A stretch of 19,661 nt of DNA, from contig JAFASD010000526.1 of the NCBI GenBank assembly GCA_019244945.1, positions 1 through 19,661 on the forward strand. The letters are read 5' to 3'. Below the pieces are notes generated by a model, which was not told the origin of the DNA, did no database searches, and worked only from the letters and a program-made list of their open reading frames with translations. The stretch is from Acidobacteriaceae bacterium (GTDB lineage: Bacteria > Acidobacteriota > Terriglobia > Bryobacterales > Bryobacteraceae). Shown here piece after piece: positions 9,801 to 15,984 of this stretch. A program made the position numbers and the translations under genes. Each line of letters opens with the position of its first letter. Position 1 is the stretch's first letter.

Positions 9801-10128
9801 AATTCCGGTCCTTGCGTCAGACTCAGCGTTGTTTTTGCAAAGGGCCATGCGCTCCGTTGTGACAGGAGGAACGGCGAGAAGCGCCATGACAGGAATGACG
9901 ATTGATGTCGCGGGAAAGACTGGGACGGCGCAGCTCGATGCCGGTGATCCCCACTCGTGGTTTGCTGGCTTCGCGCCGTATGAGGCTGAGCCGGGCAAAC
10001 AGATCGCGTTTGCAATTGTTGTAGAGCACGGAGGATACGGAGCGCTGTTCGCTGCGCCCGCAGCGCGCGAAATCGTGGAAGCAGCGCAGCAGTTGGGGAT
10101 CATTACGGCTGCTCCAGAAAACAGGTGA
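6832..10128 (+). CDS. Natural fusion of SEDS glycosyltransferase (RodA/FtsW type) and class B penicillin-binding protein
   Basis: One open frame of 1098 residues contains both enzymes that build peptidoglycan. Residues 1 to ~575 are a polytopic SEDS protein: QPVEVIKVLLVFFLAGYFA matches the conserved QPxExxK segment, GHTDLVLPSIAEEWGLPG holds the conserved Asp (D467), and PLSGVVSPFLSSGNTAML matches the last conserved loop. It polymerises glycan strands from lipid II. A further span near 590-610 leads into the class B PBP, with a pedestal motif at 641-661 (NPRLN, RGNIYDRNG) and a transpeptidase with S840-TFK, S904-C-N and K1029-TG, all intact. There is no GT51 domain. An extracytoplasmic insert of ~115 residues follows the first span, which is unusual for RodA. 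The ATG at 6832 overlaps the kinase stop. Actinobacteria keep rodA and pbpA as separate adjacent genes; here the order is the same but fused. Confidence 0.94.
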   Translation: MAVTQSWQATAAANIDFEARFKPFERRREAFWLFGASLVVLCGLAFVIAAKTEDFPELQDRLNHGELLNLNQVSESQQVAAILQIFNDPGERELVAQRISSYLQPRKPVPNVGVLARLRVTQADLENDSRWSSLRAQQKSLTDKTGAKTGRSTLPLVPLPKIKPLVVVRTPREFLRTCAIWISLYVAAFWLVHFAWRLRRFRGDPAILPALHLLTGIGLILMISLRDPLRDTLEFKKFAWGAVVGCASLLLPLLRSFQYRNFSRWVYTPLLLAFALFVGLLRLGSGPTGSDAKVNLGLFQPVEVIKVLLVFFLAGYFAHNWERLRDLHPKRFVPRWLRWMELPRASHALPVMCAVSCALALFFLLKDMGPALVMGFVFLTMFAVARGRSGLALLGVFVLVCGVVIGYRLGAPHTVVERVSMWLSPWDNDVRGGDQLAHSLWAFATGGPFGSGPGWGDPSVIPAGHTDLVLPSIAEEWGLPGVLSVCILFALLVHRAFRIALNAPEEYAMFLAVGLGTLIALEMLLISGGALGAIPLSGVVSPFLSSGNTAMLMNFAIFAVLLGISNQSARARTADEEIVESGREAIKLPFSIPVRVVSVALAGCALALVGRAAYIEVLHDQELIAKNALVFTQDGVKRPQRNPRLNLLAASIPRGNIYDRNGLLLATSSWTELEKHHADYERLGISIDQTCSRLDNRHYPFGPATLHLLGDLRTGENFHATNASLIEHDSNARLQGYKDYAELAPVVRYRHQRGNPVLEGLLNRNRDVTATIDIRLQLKAAEILKNRLEPANKKGALVIMNPQSGDVLALVSWPMPPQTGAPTPDELLDRARYGQYPPGSTFKLVTAMAALRLDPKATEKTYTCRGLGDGRVGTIIPGWRRPVRDDIKDHAHGTLNMANAIRVSCNAYFAQLGVYNVGAKALLETADLLGIPAGELAQIRKMMPFAAYGQGPVLITPFKMARVAATIAAGGRMPEGRWVSDASNGRTAAPIPVLASDSALFLQRAMRSVVTGGTARSAMTGMTIDVAGKTGTAQLDAGDPHSWFAGFAPYEAEPGKQIAFAIVVEHGGYGALFAAPAAREIVEAAQQLGIITAAPENR

Positions 10129-10131
10129 TAC

Positions 10132-10932
10132 ATGCCCCTTTCGAACGTGATCGAGAAGTTGGGTAAAGCGATTTTTGAGACGCCATTTGGCGTGAACCGC
10201 ATAGCCAAAGACGCGCCGGAATTGGCCGAAATCCGGCTGGCCGTGCTGGACACCATCAAAGCGAAAAGCCATCGCGCGAGCGGCAAAAATGTGTTCCCCT
10301 ATAACCTCGTGCGGATCCGACTATTGGGCGTTCCGGAAGACCAGTCGGAGGTGTTTCAAAGCGAGTTTCTGACGAATTACTTCATGGAAGAGCTGAAGAG
10401 CGGATTGGCCCGCTCGAGCTATCGATTTCCAAGCGATTTGCGCGTGGAGATGTGGACCACGCCGAAATTGCCTGCCAAGGGCGAGACCTGGCTTTCCGTC
10501 GAGACCATCATGGATCCTGCCAAGGCCAGTGAGACTTCACCACGCGGACGACGACCGGCCAAGCTGGTCGTGGTTCATGGAACGGCAAATCAGGCTCAAA
10601 TCAGTTTAGAGAAAACCAGAACCAACATCGGACGAACCACTGAAGTCTTCCGAGGCGCTGGACCGTCGCGCAGAAATGACCTGGCGTTTACGGAAGATAA
10701 TGAGGTCAACCGCACCGTTTCGCGCGAACACGCGCACGTTCTGTATTCGCCAAAAAGCGCCGAATACCGGCTGTTTAACGACCGCTGGTACAAGGGCGAA
10801 GCCAATTGTGGACTCTGGATTGTTCGAGAGGGTCTGAGCCAGCCCGTGCATCGTGGCGGGCGCGGAGTGATTCTCAAACCCGACGATGAAATCCACCTCG
10901 GCACGGCAGTGCTGCGGTTCCAAGCCCGATAG
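10132..10932 (+). CDS. Second FHA-domain protein, FhaA-like N-terminal region
   Basis: This 266-residue protein starts 3 bases after the fusion gene, with AGGTGA just upstream. Its N-terminal ~125 residues (VRIRLLGVPEDQSEVFQSEF, then a helical and strand pattern) resemble the DUF3662/FhaA N-region and parallel the first FHA protein of the cluster. The C-terminal ~105 residues form a forkhead-associated domain with NIGRTTEVF and VSREHAHVLY, the phosphothreonine-binding loops. The usual NGT loop is replaced by a longer RWYKGEANCGLWIVREG, where the Asn may take the same place. No membrane span is seen. It probably binds a phosphorylated partner, such as the kinase or the cytosolic part of the synthase; this is inferred from position. 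Confidence 0.88.
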   Translation: MPLSNVIEKLGKAIFETPFGVNRIAKDAPELAEIRLAVLDTIKAKSHRASGKNVFPYNLVRIRLLGVPEDQSEVFQSEFLTNYFMEELKSGLARSSYRFPSDLRVEMWTTPKLPAKGETWLSVETIMDPAKASETSPRGRRPAKLVVVHGTANQAQISLEKTRTNIGRTTEVFRGAGPSRRNDLAFTEDNEVNRTVSREHAHVLYSPKSAEYRLFNDRWYKGEANCGLWIVREGLSQPVHRGGRGVILKPDDEIHLGTAVLRFQAR

Positions 10933-10951
10933 ACACGAAATTCACGATCGC

Positions 10952-11761
10952 ATGCTCTGCGACTCCCACTGCCACCTCGATGATTCGCAGTTCGATGTGG
11001 ATCGAACCGATGTGATTCAACGCGCCCGTGAAGCGGGTCTGAAATATATGCTCACGATTGGCACCGGCAACGGTCCGCCGGATCTTGAAGCAGGCGTCCG
11101 CCTCGCAAACGAACATCCGTTTCTGTTCGCCACGGTGGGCGTGCATCCTAACGATGCCCCGAAGCTCGGCTCCAGCACGTACCAGGATCTCGAGCGCTTG
11201 TTAATGCATCCGAAAGTAAAGGCGATTGGAGAGATCGGGCTGGATTATCATTGGGGCGTTCCGAAAGGTGTCCAGCTACCGGTTTTCATTCGTCAGTTGG
11301 AAATTGCGTCCCAAGCTCGTATGCCGGTCATCATTCATACGCGCGACGCTTGGAGCGACACGCTCGGCGTTCTTCGCGTTCACTGGGCGCCGACGGGACT
11401 GCCCTGCGTCATGCACTGCTTCACGGGAAATGTAGAAAAAGCCCGTGAGTGCCTTGATCTCGGCTTTTATTTGGCGTTCGGCGGCGTTACCACGTTCCCC
11501 AAGGCGTCGAGTATTCGTGAAGCGGCCCGCATTACACCTTCGCATCGCCTTCTGCTCGAAACTGATTCCCCTTATCTCGCGCCGGTGCCCTATCGCGGCA
11601 AACGGAACGAACCGGCTTTCGTCGCTCACACGGCTCAGGTGATCGCGGAACTCCGCGGCATTTCTGTTGTGGAACTCGGCGCTTTCACGACGGCGAATTT
11701 CGAGCAACTCTTCCAGATCCATCGCCCCGAGCCAGCGAGCGAAGCCCACCAGCTACACTGA
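10952..11761 (+). CDS. tatD: TatD-family metal-dependent deoxyribonuclease
   Basis: The 269-residue protein has the complete metal-binding set of the TatD amidohydrolase-fold nucleases: DSHCHLDD (H6, H8), GEIGLDYHW (E94), IIHTRDAW, MHCFTG and LLETDSPYLAPVPYRG. The length matches the family (255-270). Members are cytosolic 3'-5' exonucleases acting on DNA, and sometimes RNA, in repair and turnover. The ATG at 10952 is chosen because the homologous N-terminus (MLCDSHCH) starts there and it clears the FHA stop by 19 bases; an upstream ATG at 10886 would overlap the FHA gene. The close spacing on both sides suggests cotranscription with the wall-synthesis cluster, but TatD genes sit in many contexts, so a functional link is not implied. 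Confidence 0.93.
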   Translation: MLCDSHCHLDDSQFDVDRTDVIQRAREAGLKYMLTIGTGNGPPDLEAGVRLANEHPFLFATVGVHPNDAPKLGSSTYQDLERLLMHPKVKAIGEIGLDYHWGVPKGVQLPVFIRQLEIASQARMPVIIHTRDAWSDTLGVLRVHWAPTGLPCVMHCFTGNVEKARECLDLGFYLAFGGVTTFPKASSIREAARITPSHRLLLETDSPYLAPVPYRGKRNEPAFVAHTAQVIAELRGISVVELGAFTTANFEQLFQIHRPEPASEAHQLH

Positions 11762-11776
11762 GGATTTCCATCTCGA

Positions 11777-12775
11777 ATGTTTAACCAGATCCGGCAATCC
11801 TTGACCGCTCGCGAGGCATTTGATCTCGTTCAGTCGGATCTCCAACAAGTCGAGCGCGAGATCAGTGTAGAATCCGTGGCTTCCGTTGAAGCCATTACCA
11901 CGATTAACCAGTACCTTCAGGCCGGCGGCGGAAAACGCCTTCGACCTGCTTTGCTTCTGCTCTGTACGCGGCTTTTCGGCCCGTCTACGGATTGCGCTCG
12001 CCGCCTGGCGGCCGTCGTGGAAATGATCCATACCGCCACGCTAGTCCATGACGACGTGATCGATATCGCGAAGACCCGACGCGGCCGCCCTTCCACAAAT
12101 ATCGTTTGGGGAAACCACGTTTCGGTTCTCGCCGGCGACTGGCTTTATATGCAGGCCTTCCAGGTTGCTCTTCGCGAGCGAAACTTCCATATCCTCGACA
12201 CGCTGATAACGCTTACCCAGATGATGGTCGAAGGCGAGCTGCTGCAGCTCGATCGCCTTCACCGGATCCACATCACGGAAGCCGACTATATGGAGTTGGT
12301 CGATCGTAAAACCGCCAGCCTATTCTCCGCTTGCGCGTCACTGGGCGCTGCGGCCGCCGGCGCGGACGAAGCTGCCGAATCGAGACTGAGTGATTTCGCC
12401 TGGAATCTCGGCATGGCGTTTCAGATGGTCGATGACATCCTCGACTTCACCTCCACCGAAAAGATTCTCGGGAAGCCCGCCGGAAACGACCTGCGCGAAG
12501 GCAAAGTAACGCTGCCGATGATCTACGCGCTCGAATCCGCTCCCCCCGATGAGCGCCAAGCCGTTGAGACGGTCATCGCCGATGGCAGCTATGAACATGT
12601 GCCGTTCATGCGGATTCTCCAGATCCTTGAACAACACGGCGCTGTACGCCGCGCCTATGATCGAGCTCATACATTCACTGAGAAGGCTCGCGGCATCATC
12701 AGTGCCTTCCCGGAATCACCCGCGCAACGAGCGCTGCAAGCTATCGTCGATCTGGTCACGGGCAGAAGTTCGTAG
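11777..12775 (+). CDS. All-trans polyprenyl diphosphate synthase
   Basis: This 332-residue isoprenyl chain-elongating enzyme condenses isopentenyl diphosphate onto an allylic diphosphate. Both aspartate-rich metal sites are intact: LVHDDVID (D92, D93, D96) and VDDILD (D219, D220, D223), with GGGKRLRPALLLL near residue 53 and GNDLREGKVTLPMIYAL after the second site. The family includes IspB, HepT and similar octaprenyl/heptaprenyl synthases that make quinone side chains; product length cannot be read from sequence by eye. The undecaprenyl carrier for peptidoglycan is normally made by the unrelated cis enzyme UppS, so a wall role is not implied. The gene starts 15 bases after tatD and is the last gene of the + strand run; no clear terminator follows. 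Confidence 0.93.
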   Translation: MFNQIRQSLTAREAFDLVQSDLQQVEREISVESVASVEAITTINQYLQAGGGKRLRPALLLLCTRLFGPSTDCARRLAAVVEMIHTATLVHDDVIDIAKTRRGRPSTNIVWGNHVSVLAGDWLYMQAFQVALRERNFHILDTLITLTQMMVEGELLQLDRLHRIHITEADYMELVDRKTASLFSACASLGAAAAGADEAAESRLSDFAWNLGMAFQMVDDILDFTSTEKILGKPAGNDLREGKVTLPMIYALESAPPDERQAVETVIADGSYEHVPFMRILQILEQHGAVRRAYDRAHTFTEKARGIISAFPESPAQRALQAIVDLVTGRSS

Positions 12776-12849
12776 GAGAAGGAGAGAGATCGGGGCATTC
12801 GGGACGTCTTAGGGCGCCTCCTTTAGACTCCTCAATTAACTTTCCATTC

Positions 12850-13128
12850 GTGATTCAAAGCTTCGCAGACAAAGAGACCAAGACTTTTTTCGAAACTGGC
12901 GTTACGCGCAAATTTAACCGAATAGCCGCCTCTGCGCTCCGAAAACTGGTCGCACTCGATGAAGCCGTGAGACTCGTTGATTTGAATCTACCGCCAGGCA
13001 ACCGCCTCGAAGCGCTGAAGGGTGACCGTCAAGGACAACACAGTATCAGGATTAATAATCAATACCGGGTTTGCTTTAAGTGGGAGGCGGATGGCCCACA
13101 CAACGTCGAAATCGTCGATTACCATTAA
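12850..13128 (+). CDS. higB: HigB-type toxin (RelE/ParE fold mRNA interferase)
   Basis: The 92-residue protein begins at GTG 12850 with IQSFADKETKTFFETG, the typical N-terminus of HigB / plasmid-maintenance killer proteins, and ends HSIRINNQYRVCFKW plus a short strand (HNVEIVDYH), the conserved RelE-fold end. HigB cuts mRNA on the ribosome and is held inactive by HigA, encoded next. Toxin-before-antitoxin order is the rule in higBA. No Shine-Dalgarno sequence is visible before the GTG, whereas the antitoxin has a strong one, which would favour antitoxin production. The 74 bases upstream contain no promoter I can name. The length is normal and the gene appears intact. Confidence 0.93.
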   Translation: MIQSFADKETKTFFETGVTRKFNRIAASALRKLVALDEAVRLVDLNLPPGNRLEALKGDRQGQHSIRINNQYRVCFKWEADGPHNVEIVDYH

Positions 13129-13133
13129 GGAGG
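13127..13133 (+). promoter_or_regulatory. Strong ribosome binding site of higA
   Basis: AAGGAGG overlaps the toxin stop codon (TAA 13126-13128) and lies 12 bases before the higA ATG at 13146. It is one of the best Shine-Dalgarno matches in the window and argues for the ATG at 13146 rather than an upstream start inside higB. Confidence 0.7.
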
Positions 13134-13145
13134 TGTGATTCGCGA

Positions 13146-13475
13146 ATGAGCATCGAACGGCCCGATAAAGGCTGGAACGTCAGGCGCAAGCCGATACATC
13201 CGGGCGAAATGTTGCGTGAAGAGTTTATGCGACCTTTGGGTTTATCCGCCAGTGGGCTCGCTACAAAGCTGCGGGTTCCCGCCGCGCGTATCAGCGAATT
13301 GGTCAATGAACGGCGCGGCATCTCGCCGGATACAGCCTTGCGCCTTGAAAGGTATTTTGGGACCAGCGCCGAGTTTTGGCTGAACTTACAAAATACCTAC
13401 AATTTGCTTACCGCGCGCCAAGCCAAAGCTACCAAGATCGCTTCTGAGGTGAGGCCCAGGGGTAACGCGGCATAA
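13146..13475 (+). CDS. higA: HigA-type antitoxin with XRE helix-turn-helix
   Basis: The 109-residue protein carries the HigA/VapI signature: RKPIHPGEMLREEFM, then an XRE-type helix-turn-helix (LSASGLATKLRVPAARISEL) and GISPDTALRLERYFGTSAEF, followed by WLNLQNTYNL. It should bind HigB and repress the operon by binding its promoter. Two bases separate its stop (TAA 13473-13475) from the stop of the converging membrane-protein gene (from 13477), leaving no room for a separate terminator. An in-frame upstream start would lie inside higB and is not needed. Confidence 0.94.
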   Translation: MSIERPDKGWNVRRKPIHPGEMLREEFMRPLGLSASGLATKLRVPAARISELVNERRGISPDTALRLERYFGTSAEFWLNLQNTYNLLTARQAKATKIASEVRPRGNAA

Positions 13476-13476
13476 A

Positions 13477-14352
13477 TCACTCGCTCAAGACGCGACTCTT
13501 TCTCTTACTCTGCATGCCCGCGACCACTTGCGCGTGGTTCACTGCCGCGGTCAGCGACACTCCGCCGATGGTGTTTCCGATGAGTGTGGGAAGCATGTAA
13601 CCCCACGCCACCGCAAACCAACTCTTTGCGCCGACCATGGCTAAGAAGAGCACATCCACCGAACCGGCAATGATGTGAGTCAATCCAGCGATGCCGACGA
13701 CATACGTGATAATCACAATCACGGCGATCCGTCCGGTGTCTATAGCTGCAAGCATCCAAACCACCATCGCGATCAGCCAGCCGGCAAAGATGCCGCGCAG
13801 AATAGCGGTCCCAAACGATACAGCGGCTGCTTCCTTCGCAATCGAAAGCATAGAAGCCTGCACCTCCGCCCGAAACATGGGCGTGTCGGCCACCACCCAT
13901 GCGAATAAGTGCGCGCCCACTAGATTCGCCGCCAGCACCACGGCCCACAGCCGCAAGACCCTTGCGATCGTCGCGACGTTGCGCTTTGCCAGCAGTGGAA
14001 TGATCGCGGTCAGCGTATTTTCCGTGAACAGTTGTTGCCGGCCAATGATGGCGATCAGGAATCCGACTGGGTATCCGATATTTACGATGAGCGGCCGCCA
14101 AGTCGAATCGGGCAAGTGTGAGCGCAACAGTGCCTGCGAGACGAACGAAAAACCCATGGACATGCCTGCTGCCAATCCCGACCACGCCAATGCCGAAACG
14201 GGCCGGTTTAGTTCCTCTTCTCCGTCGTGGCGGATCGCTTCGTGTACCACATCCACGCTGACGGATGTTCGCTCTTGCGCTTCCTCCCGCTGCTTCTCCG
14301 TAAGTTCCGGCGCGACCACGCCCGGATCTTCTCTGCCTTCCCCGATAATCAT
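13477..14352 (-). CDS. Formate/nitrite transporter (FNT) family protein, YfdC-like
   Basis: The 291-residue protein has a hydrophilic N-terminus of ~50 residues and then about six membrane spans, as in the FNT channel family: SALAWSGLAAGMSMGFSF, IGYPVGFLIAIIGRQQLFTENTL, ILRGIFAGWLIAMVVWM, AGLTHIIAGSVDVLFLAM and MLPTLIGNTIGGV. RQQLFTENT and the GNxxGG segment near the C-terminus are family hallmarks. The overall look is that of YfdC and related inner-membrane proteins rather than FocA; the substrate is not known. It converges on higA and is divergent from the DUF2961 gene with 81 bases between. No good Shine-Dalgarno sequence precedes the ATG at 14352, so the exact start is uncertain. Confidence 0.88.
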   Translation of the reverse strand: MIIGEGREDPGVVAPELTEKQREEAQERTSVSVDVVHEAIRHDGEEELNRPVSALAWSGLAAGMSMGFSFVSQALLRSHLPDSTWRPLIVNIGYPVGFLIAIIGRQQLFTENTLTAIIPLLAKRNVATIARVLRLWAVVLAANLVGAHLFAWVVADTPMFRAEVQASMLSIAKEAAAVSFGTAILRGIFAGWLIAMVVWMLAAIDTGRIAVIVIITYVVGIAGLTHIIAGSVDVLFLAMVGAKSWFAVAWGYMLPTLIGNTIGGVSLTAAVNHAQVVAGMQSKRKSRVLSE

Positions 14353-14433
14353 GCTTTACAGTACACAAAAGACTGCGAGCACCACGTTTCAACAGCATCC
14401 ACGGTTATAGTTAATAGATTTGGAGTTTTCCCG
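14353..14433. promoter_or_regulatory. Divergent intergenic region between FNT and DUF2961 genes
   Basis: These 81 bases must contain the promoters of two divergent genes. A TATAGT at 14406-14411 could be the -10 of the DUF2961 gene, but the -35 is poor (CACGTT at 17 bases spacing). The ribosome binding site GGAG at 14422-14425 lies 8 bases before the ATG at 14434. Confidence 0.3.
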
Positions 14434-15564
14434 ATGACCGACTCTCCACGCCGCAGGCGCTTTTTGGCTTCACTCGGAGGCGCTGCTGCATTATTGACGG
14501 GCAGAAGCGCCTCTCGCGCGCAGAGTGCAGTTCCCCCGCAACCGACCGCCGCTTCCATTCCCTCCTACGCTCGCGCACAGAACTATAGAACGCTCAAGCA
14601 ATCGAGCTACGACCGGACTGGCGGAAATCACGATTTCTGGCCCATGTCCCCCGGCGAAACGTTAGAAGTGTTCAAGGCTGCGGGGCCTGGCGTAATCACT
14701 CACATCTGGTTCACGATTAGCGCTCAAAGCGACCACCATCTGAAGGAATTAGTCTTCCGCATTTATTGGGACGACTTGGCTAAACCGAGTGTCGAAACTC
14801 CGATTGGCGATTTTTTTGGCCTGAACCTGGGAGAGTATTTTTTGTATCAGTCCGCGTTCCTGAATTGCTCGAATGTCAAAGCTCTGAATTGCTATTTCGC
14901 GATGCCCTTTCGCCGCTCGGCCCGAATCACCGTCACTAACGAGGGCCAGAAGCCAGTCGGCGCCTTCTACTCCAATATCGATTACCAACTCGTTCCCGCG
15001 CTTTCCCAAGACGCACTCTATTTCCACGCGCAGTATCGGCAGGCCACGCCGAATGAGGCTGTGACTTTTTCCTCAGGGCAAGCTGAATTGAATCCCTCCG
15101 GCGAACGCAACTACATCTTTCTCGAGACCAACGGACGAGGGCACATGATGGGCGTGACGCTCGGCGTCGTGCAGAATTTTGATTACTGGTTCGGCGAGGG
15201 CGACGAGATGACCTTCATTGATAGCGCAAAGCCAGTCATCAATGGTACGGGAACCGAGGATTATTTCTGCGGAGCATGGGATTTCGGCGGCCCCAATGGT
15301 GGTCCTTTTTCCAACCTCTATAACGGCGCTCCTTACATCGCACTTGCCGAACGCGCGGGAGGTCGCTACTGCTTGTACCGCTGGCACGCCGACAATCCGG
15401 TCGCTTTCGAGCACTCCCTGAAACACACGATCGAGCATGGTCACGCGAATGATCGCGCCGATTGCTTCTATTCCGTCGGCTACTGGTATCAAACGGAGCC
15501 ATACACGGATTTTCCGCCTTTACCCCCGCTGGCCTCTCGATTACCCGCATTGAAGCTAAGTTAG
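14434..15564 (+). CDS. Tat-exported DUF2961 family protein (GH172-like glycoside hydrolase)
   Basis: The 376-residue protein starts at ATG 14434 (GGAG 8 bases upstream). Its N-terminus has a twin-arginine signal (SPRRRRFLASLGGAAALL, then a short hydrophobic run and SRAQS), so it should be folded and then exported by Tat. The rest matches DUF2961: DRTGGNHDFWPMSPGET, GPGVITHIWFT, PIGDFFGLNLGEY and GTGTEDYFCGAWDFGG. Some DUF2961 proteins are glycoside hydrolase family 172, active on fructofuranosyl or arabinofuranosyl linkages; E275 in TEDYF is a candidate catalytic acid by recall of the family, not by alignment. The substrate is unknown. An ATG at 14227 in the same frame would overlap the FNT gene on the other strand and would bury the Tat signal, so it is rejected. 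Confidence 0.88.
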   Translation: MTDSPRRRRFLASLGGAAALLTGRSASRAQSAVPPQPTAASIPSYARAQNYRTLKQSSYDRTGGNHDFWPMSPGETLEVFKAAGPGVITHIWFTISAQSDHHLKELVFRIYWDDLAKPSVETPIGDFFGLNLGEYFLYQSAFLNCSNVKALNCYFAMPFRRSARITVTNEGQKPVGAFYSNIDYQLVPALSQDALYFHAQYRQATPNEAVTFSSGQAELNPSGERNYIFLETNGRGHMMGVTLGVVQNFDYWFGEGDEMTFIDSAKPVINGTGTEDYFCGAWDFGGPNGGPFSNLYNGAPYIALAERAGGRYCLYRWHADNPVAFEHSLKHTIEHGHANDRADCFYSVGYWYQTEPYTDFPPLPPLASRLPALKLS

Positions 15565-15600
15565 AAAGAGAATTTTCGCGCCTTCCGCCCCCATTCCTCT

Positions 15601-15984
15601 TTGAACTGCAAAACTGCGTTTTGTCGGAGGTACGCCGTTTTTGCGACAATTTGGGTACTCTGGTGCCTCTGTTGGCCGTTCTATGCCCGCAGACTAGATG
15701 TGCAAGCCGTCTCGAAAGAAGCCGAAGAAACGTACCAGGTCTGTTTGAAGCAACCGGGTGTCTCGCCGGAGGACTGCGCGAGAGACAAAGACGTCAACTT
15801 GCGATTTCAAGAGGACCTTCTCGCGCCGGGAGGAGCAAACGCCTATCAGACCTTTGTCGGAGGCGGCAACCTGGTCACCGGCGTCACCTTGTTTGCCCTC
15901 TGCGCATTGCCGCCCCTACTCCTTTATCCAATTGTTCGCTGGATTCTCGCTGTTTTCGCGCTATTCAAGAATTCGAGCCGTTAG
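15601..15984 (+). CDS. Small two-span membrane protein of unknown function
   Basis: This 127-residue frame starts at TTG 15601, 36 bases after the DUF2961 gene, without a clear Shine-Dalgarno sequence. It has a hydrophobic segment at about 12-28 (FATIWVLWCLCWPFY), a polar loop of ~60 residues with a cysteine pair (VCLKQPGVSPEDC), and a second hydrophobic region at about 92-120. The loop is probably outside and the cysteines may form a disulfide. I recognise no family. Its 3' end overlaps the converging secretin-like gene by 24 bases. It could be cotranscribed with the DUF2961 gene. The start codon is uncertain. Confidence 0.6.
   Translation: MNCKTAFCRRYAVFATIWVLWCLCWPFYARRLDVQAVSKEAEETYQVCLKQPGVSPEDCARDKDVNLRFQEDLLAPGGANAYQTFVGGGNLVTGVTLFALCALPPLLLYPIVRWILAVFALFKNSSR

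Noticed and set aside
12776..12849. Terminator or promoter between the polyprenyl synthase and higB
   Set aside because: Purine-rich and CTCC-rich stretches can pair only imperfectly, there is no T-run, and no good -35/-10 pair was found.
13505..14410. Long frames on both strands overlapping the FNT gene
   Set aside because: They are Arg/His/Ser-rich or low-complexity shadows of the FNT gene, which has clear membrane spans and family motifs.
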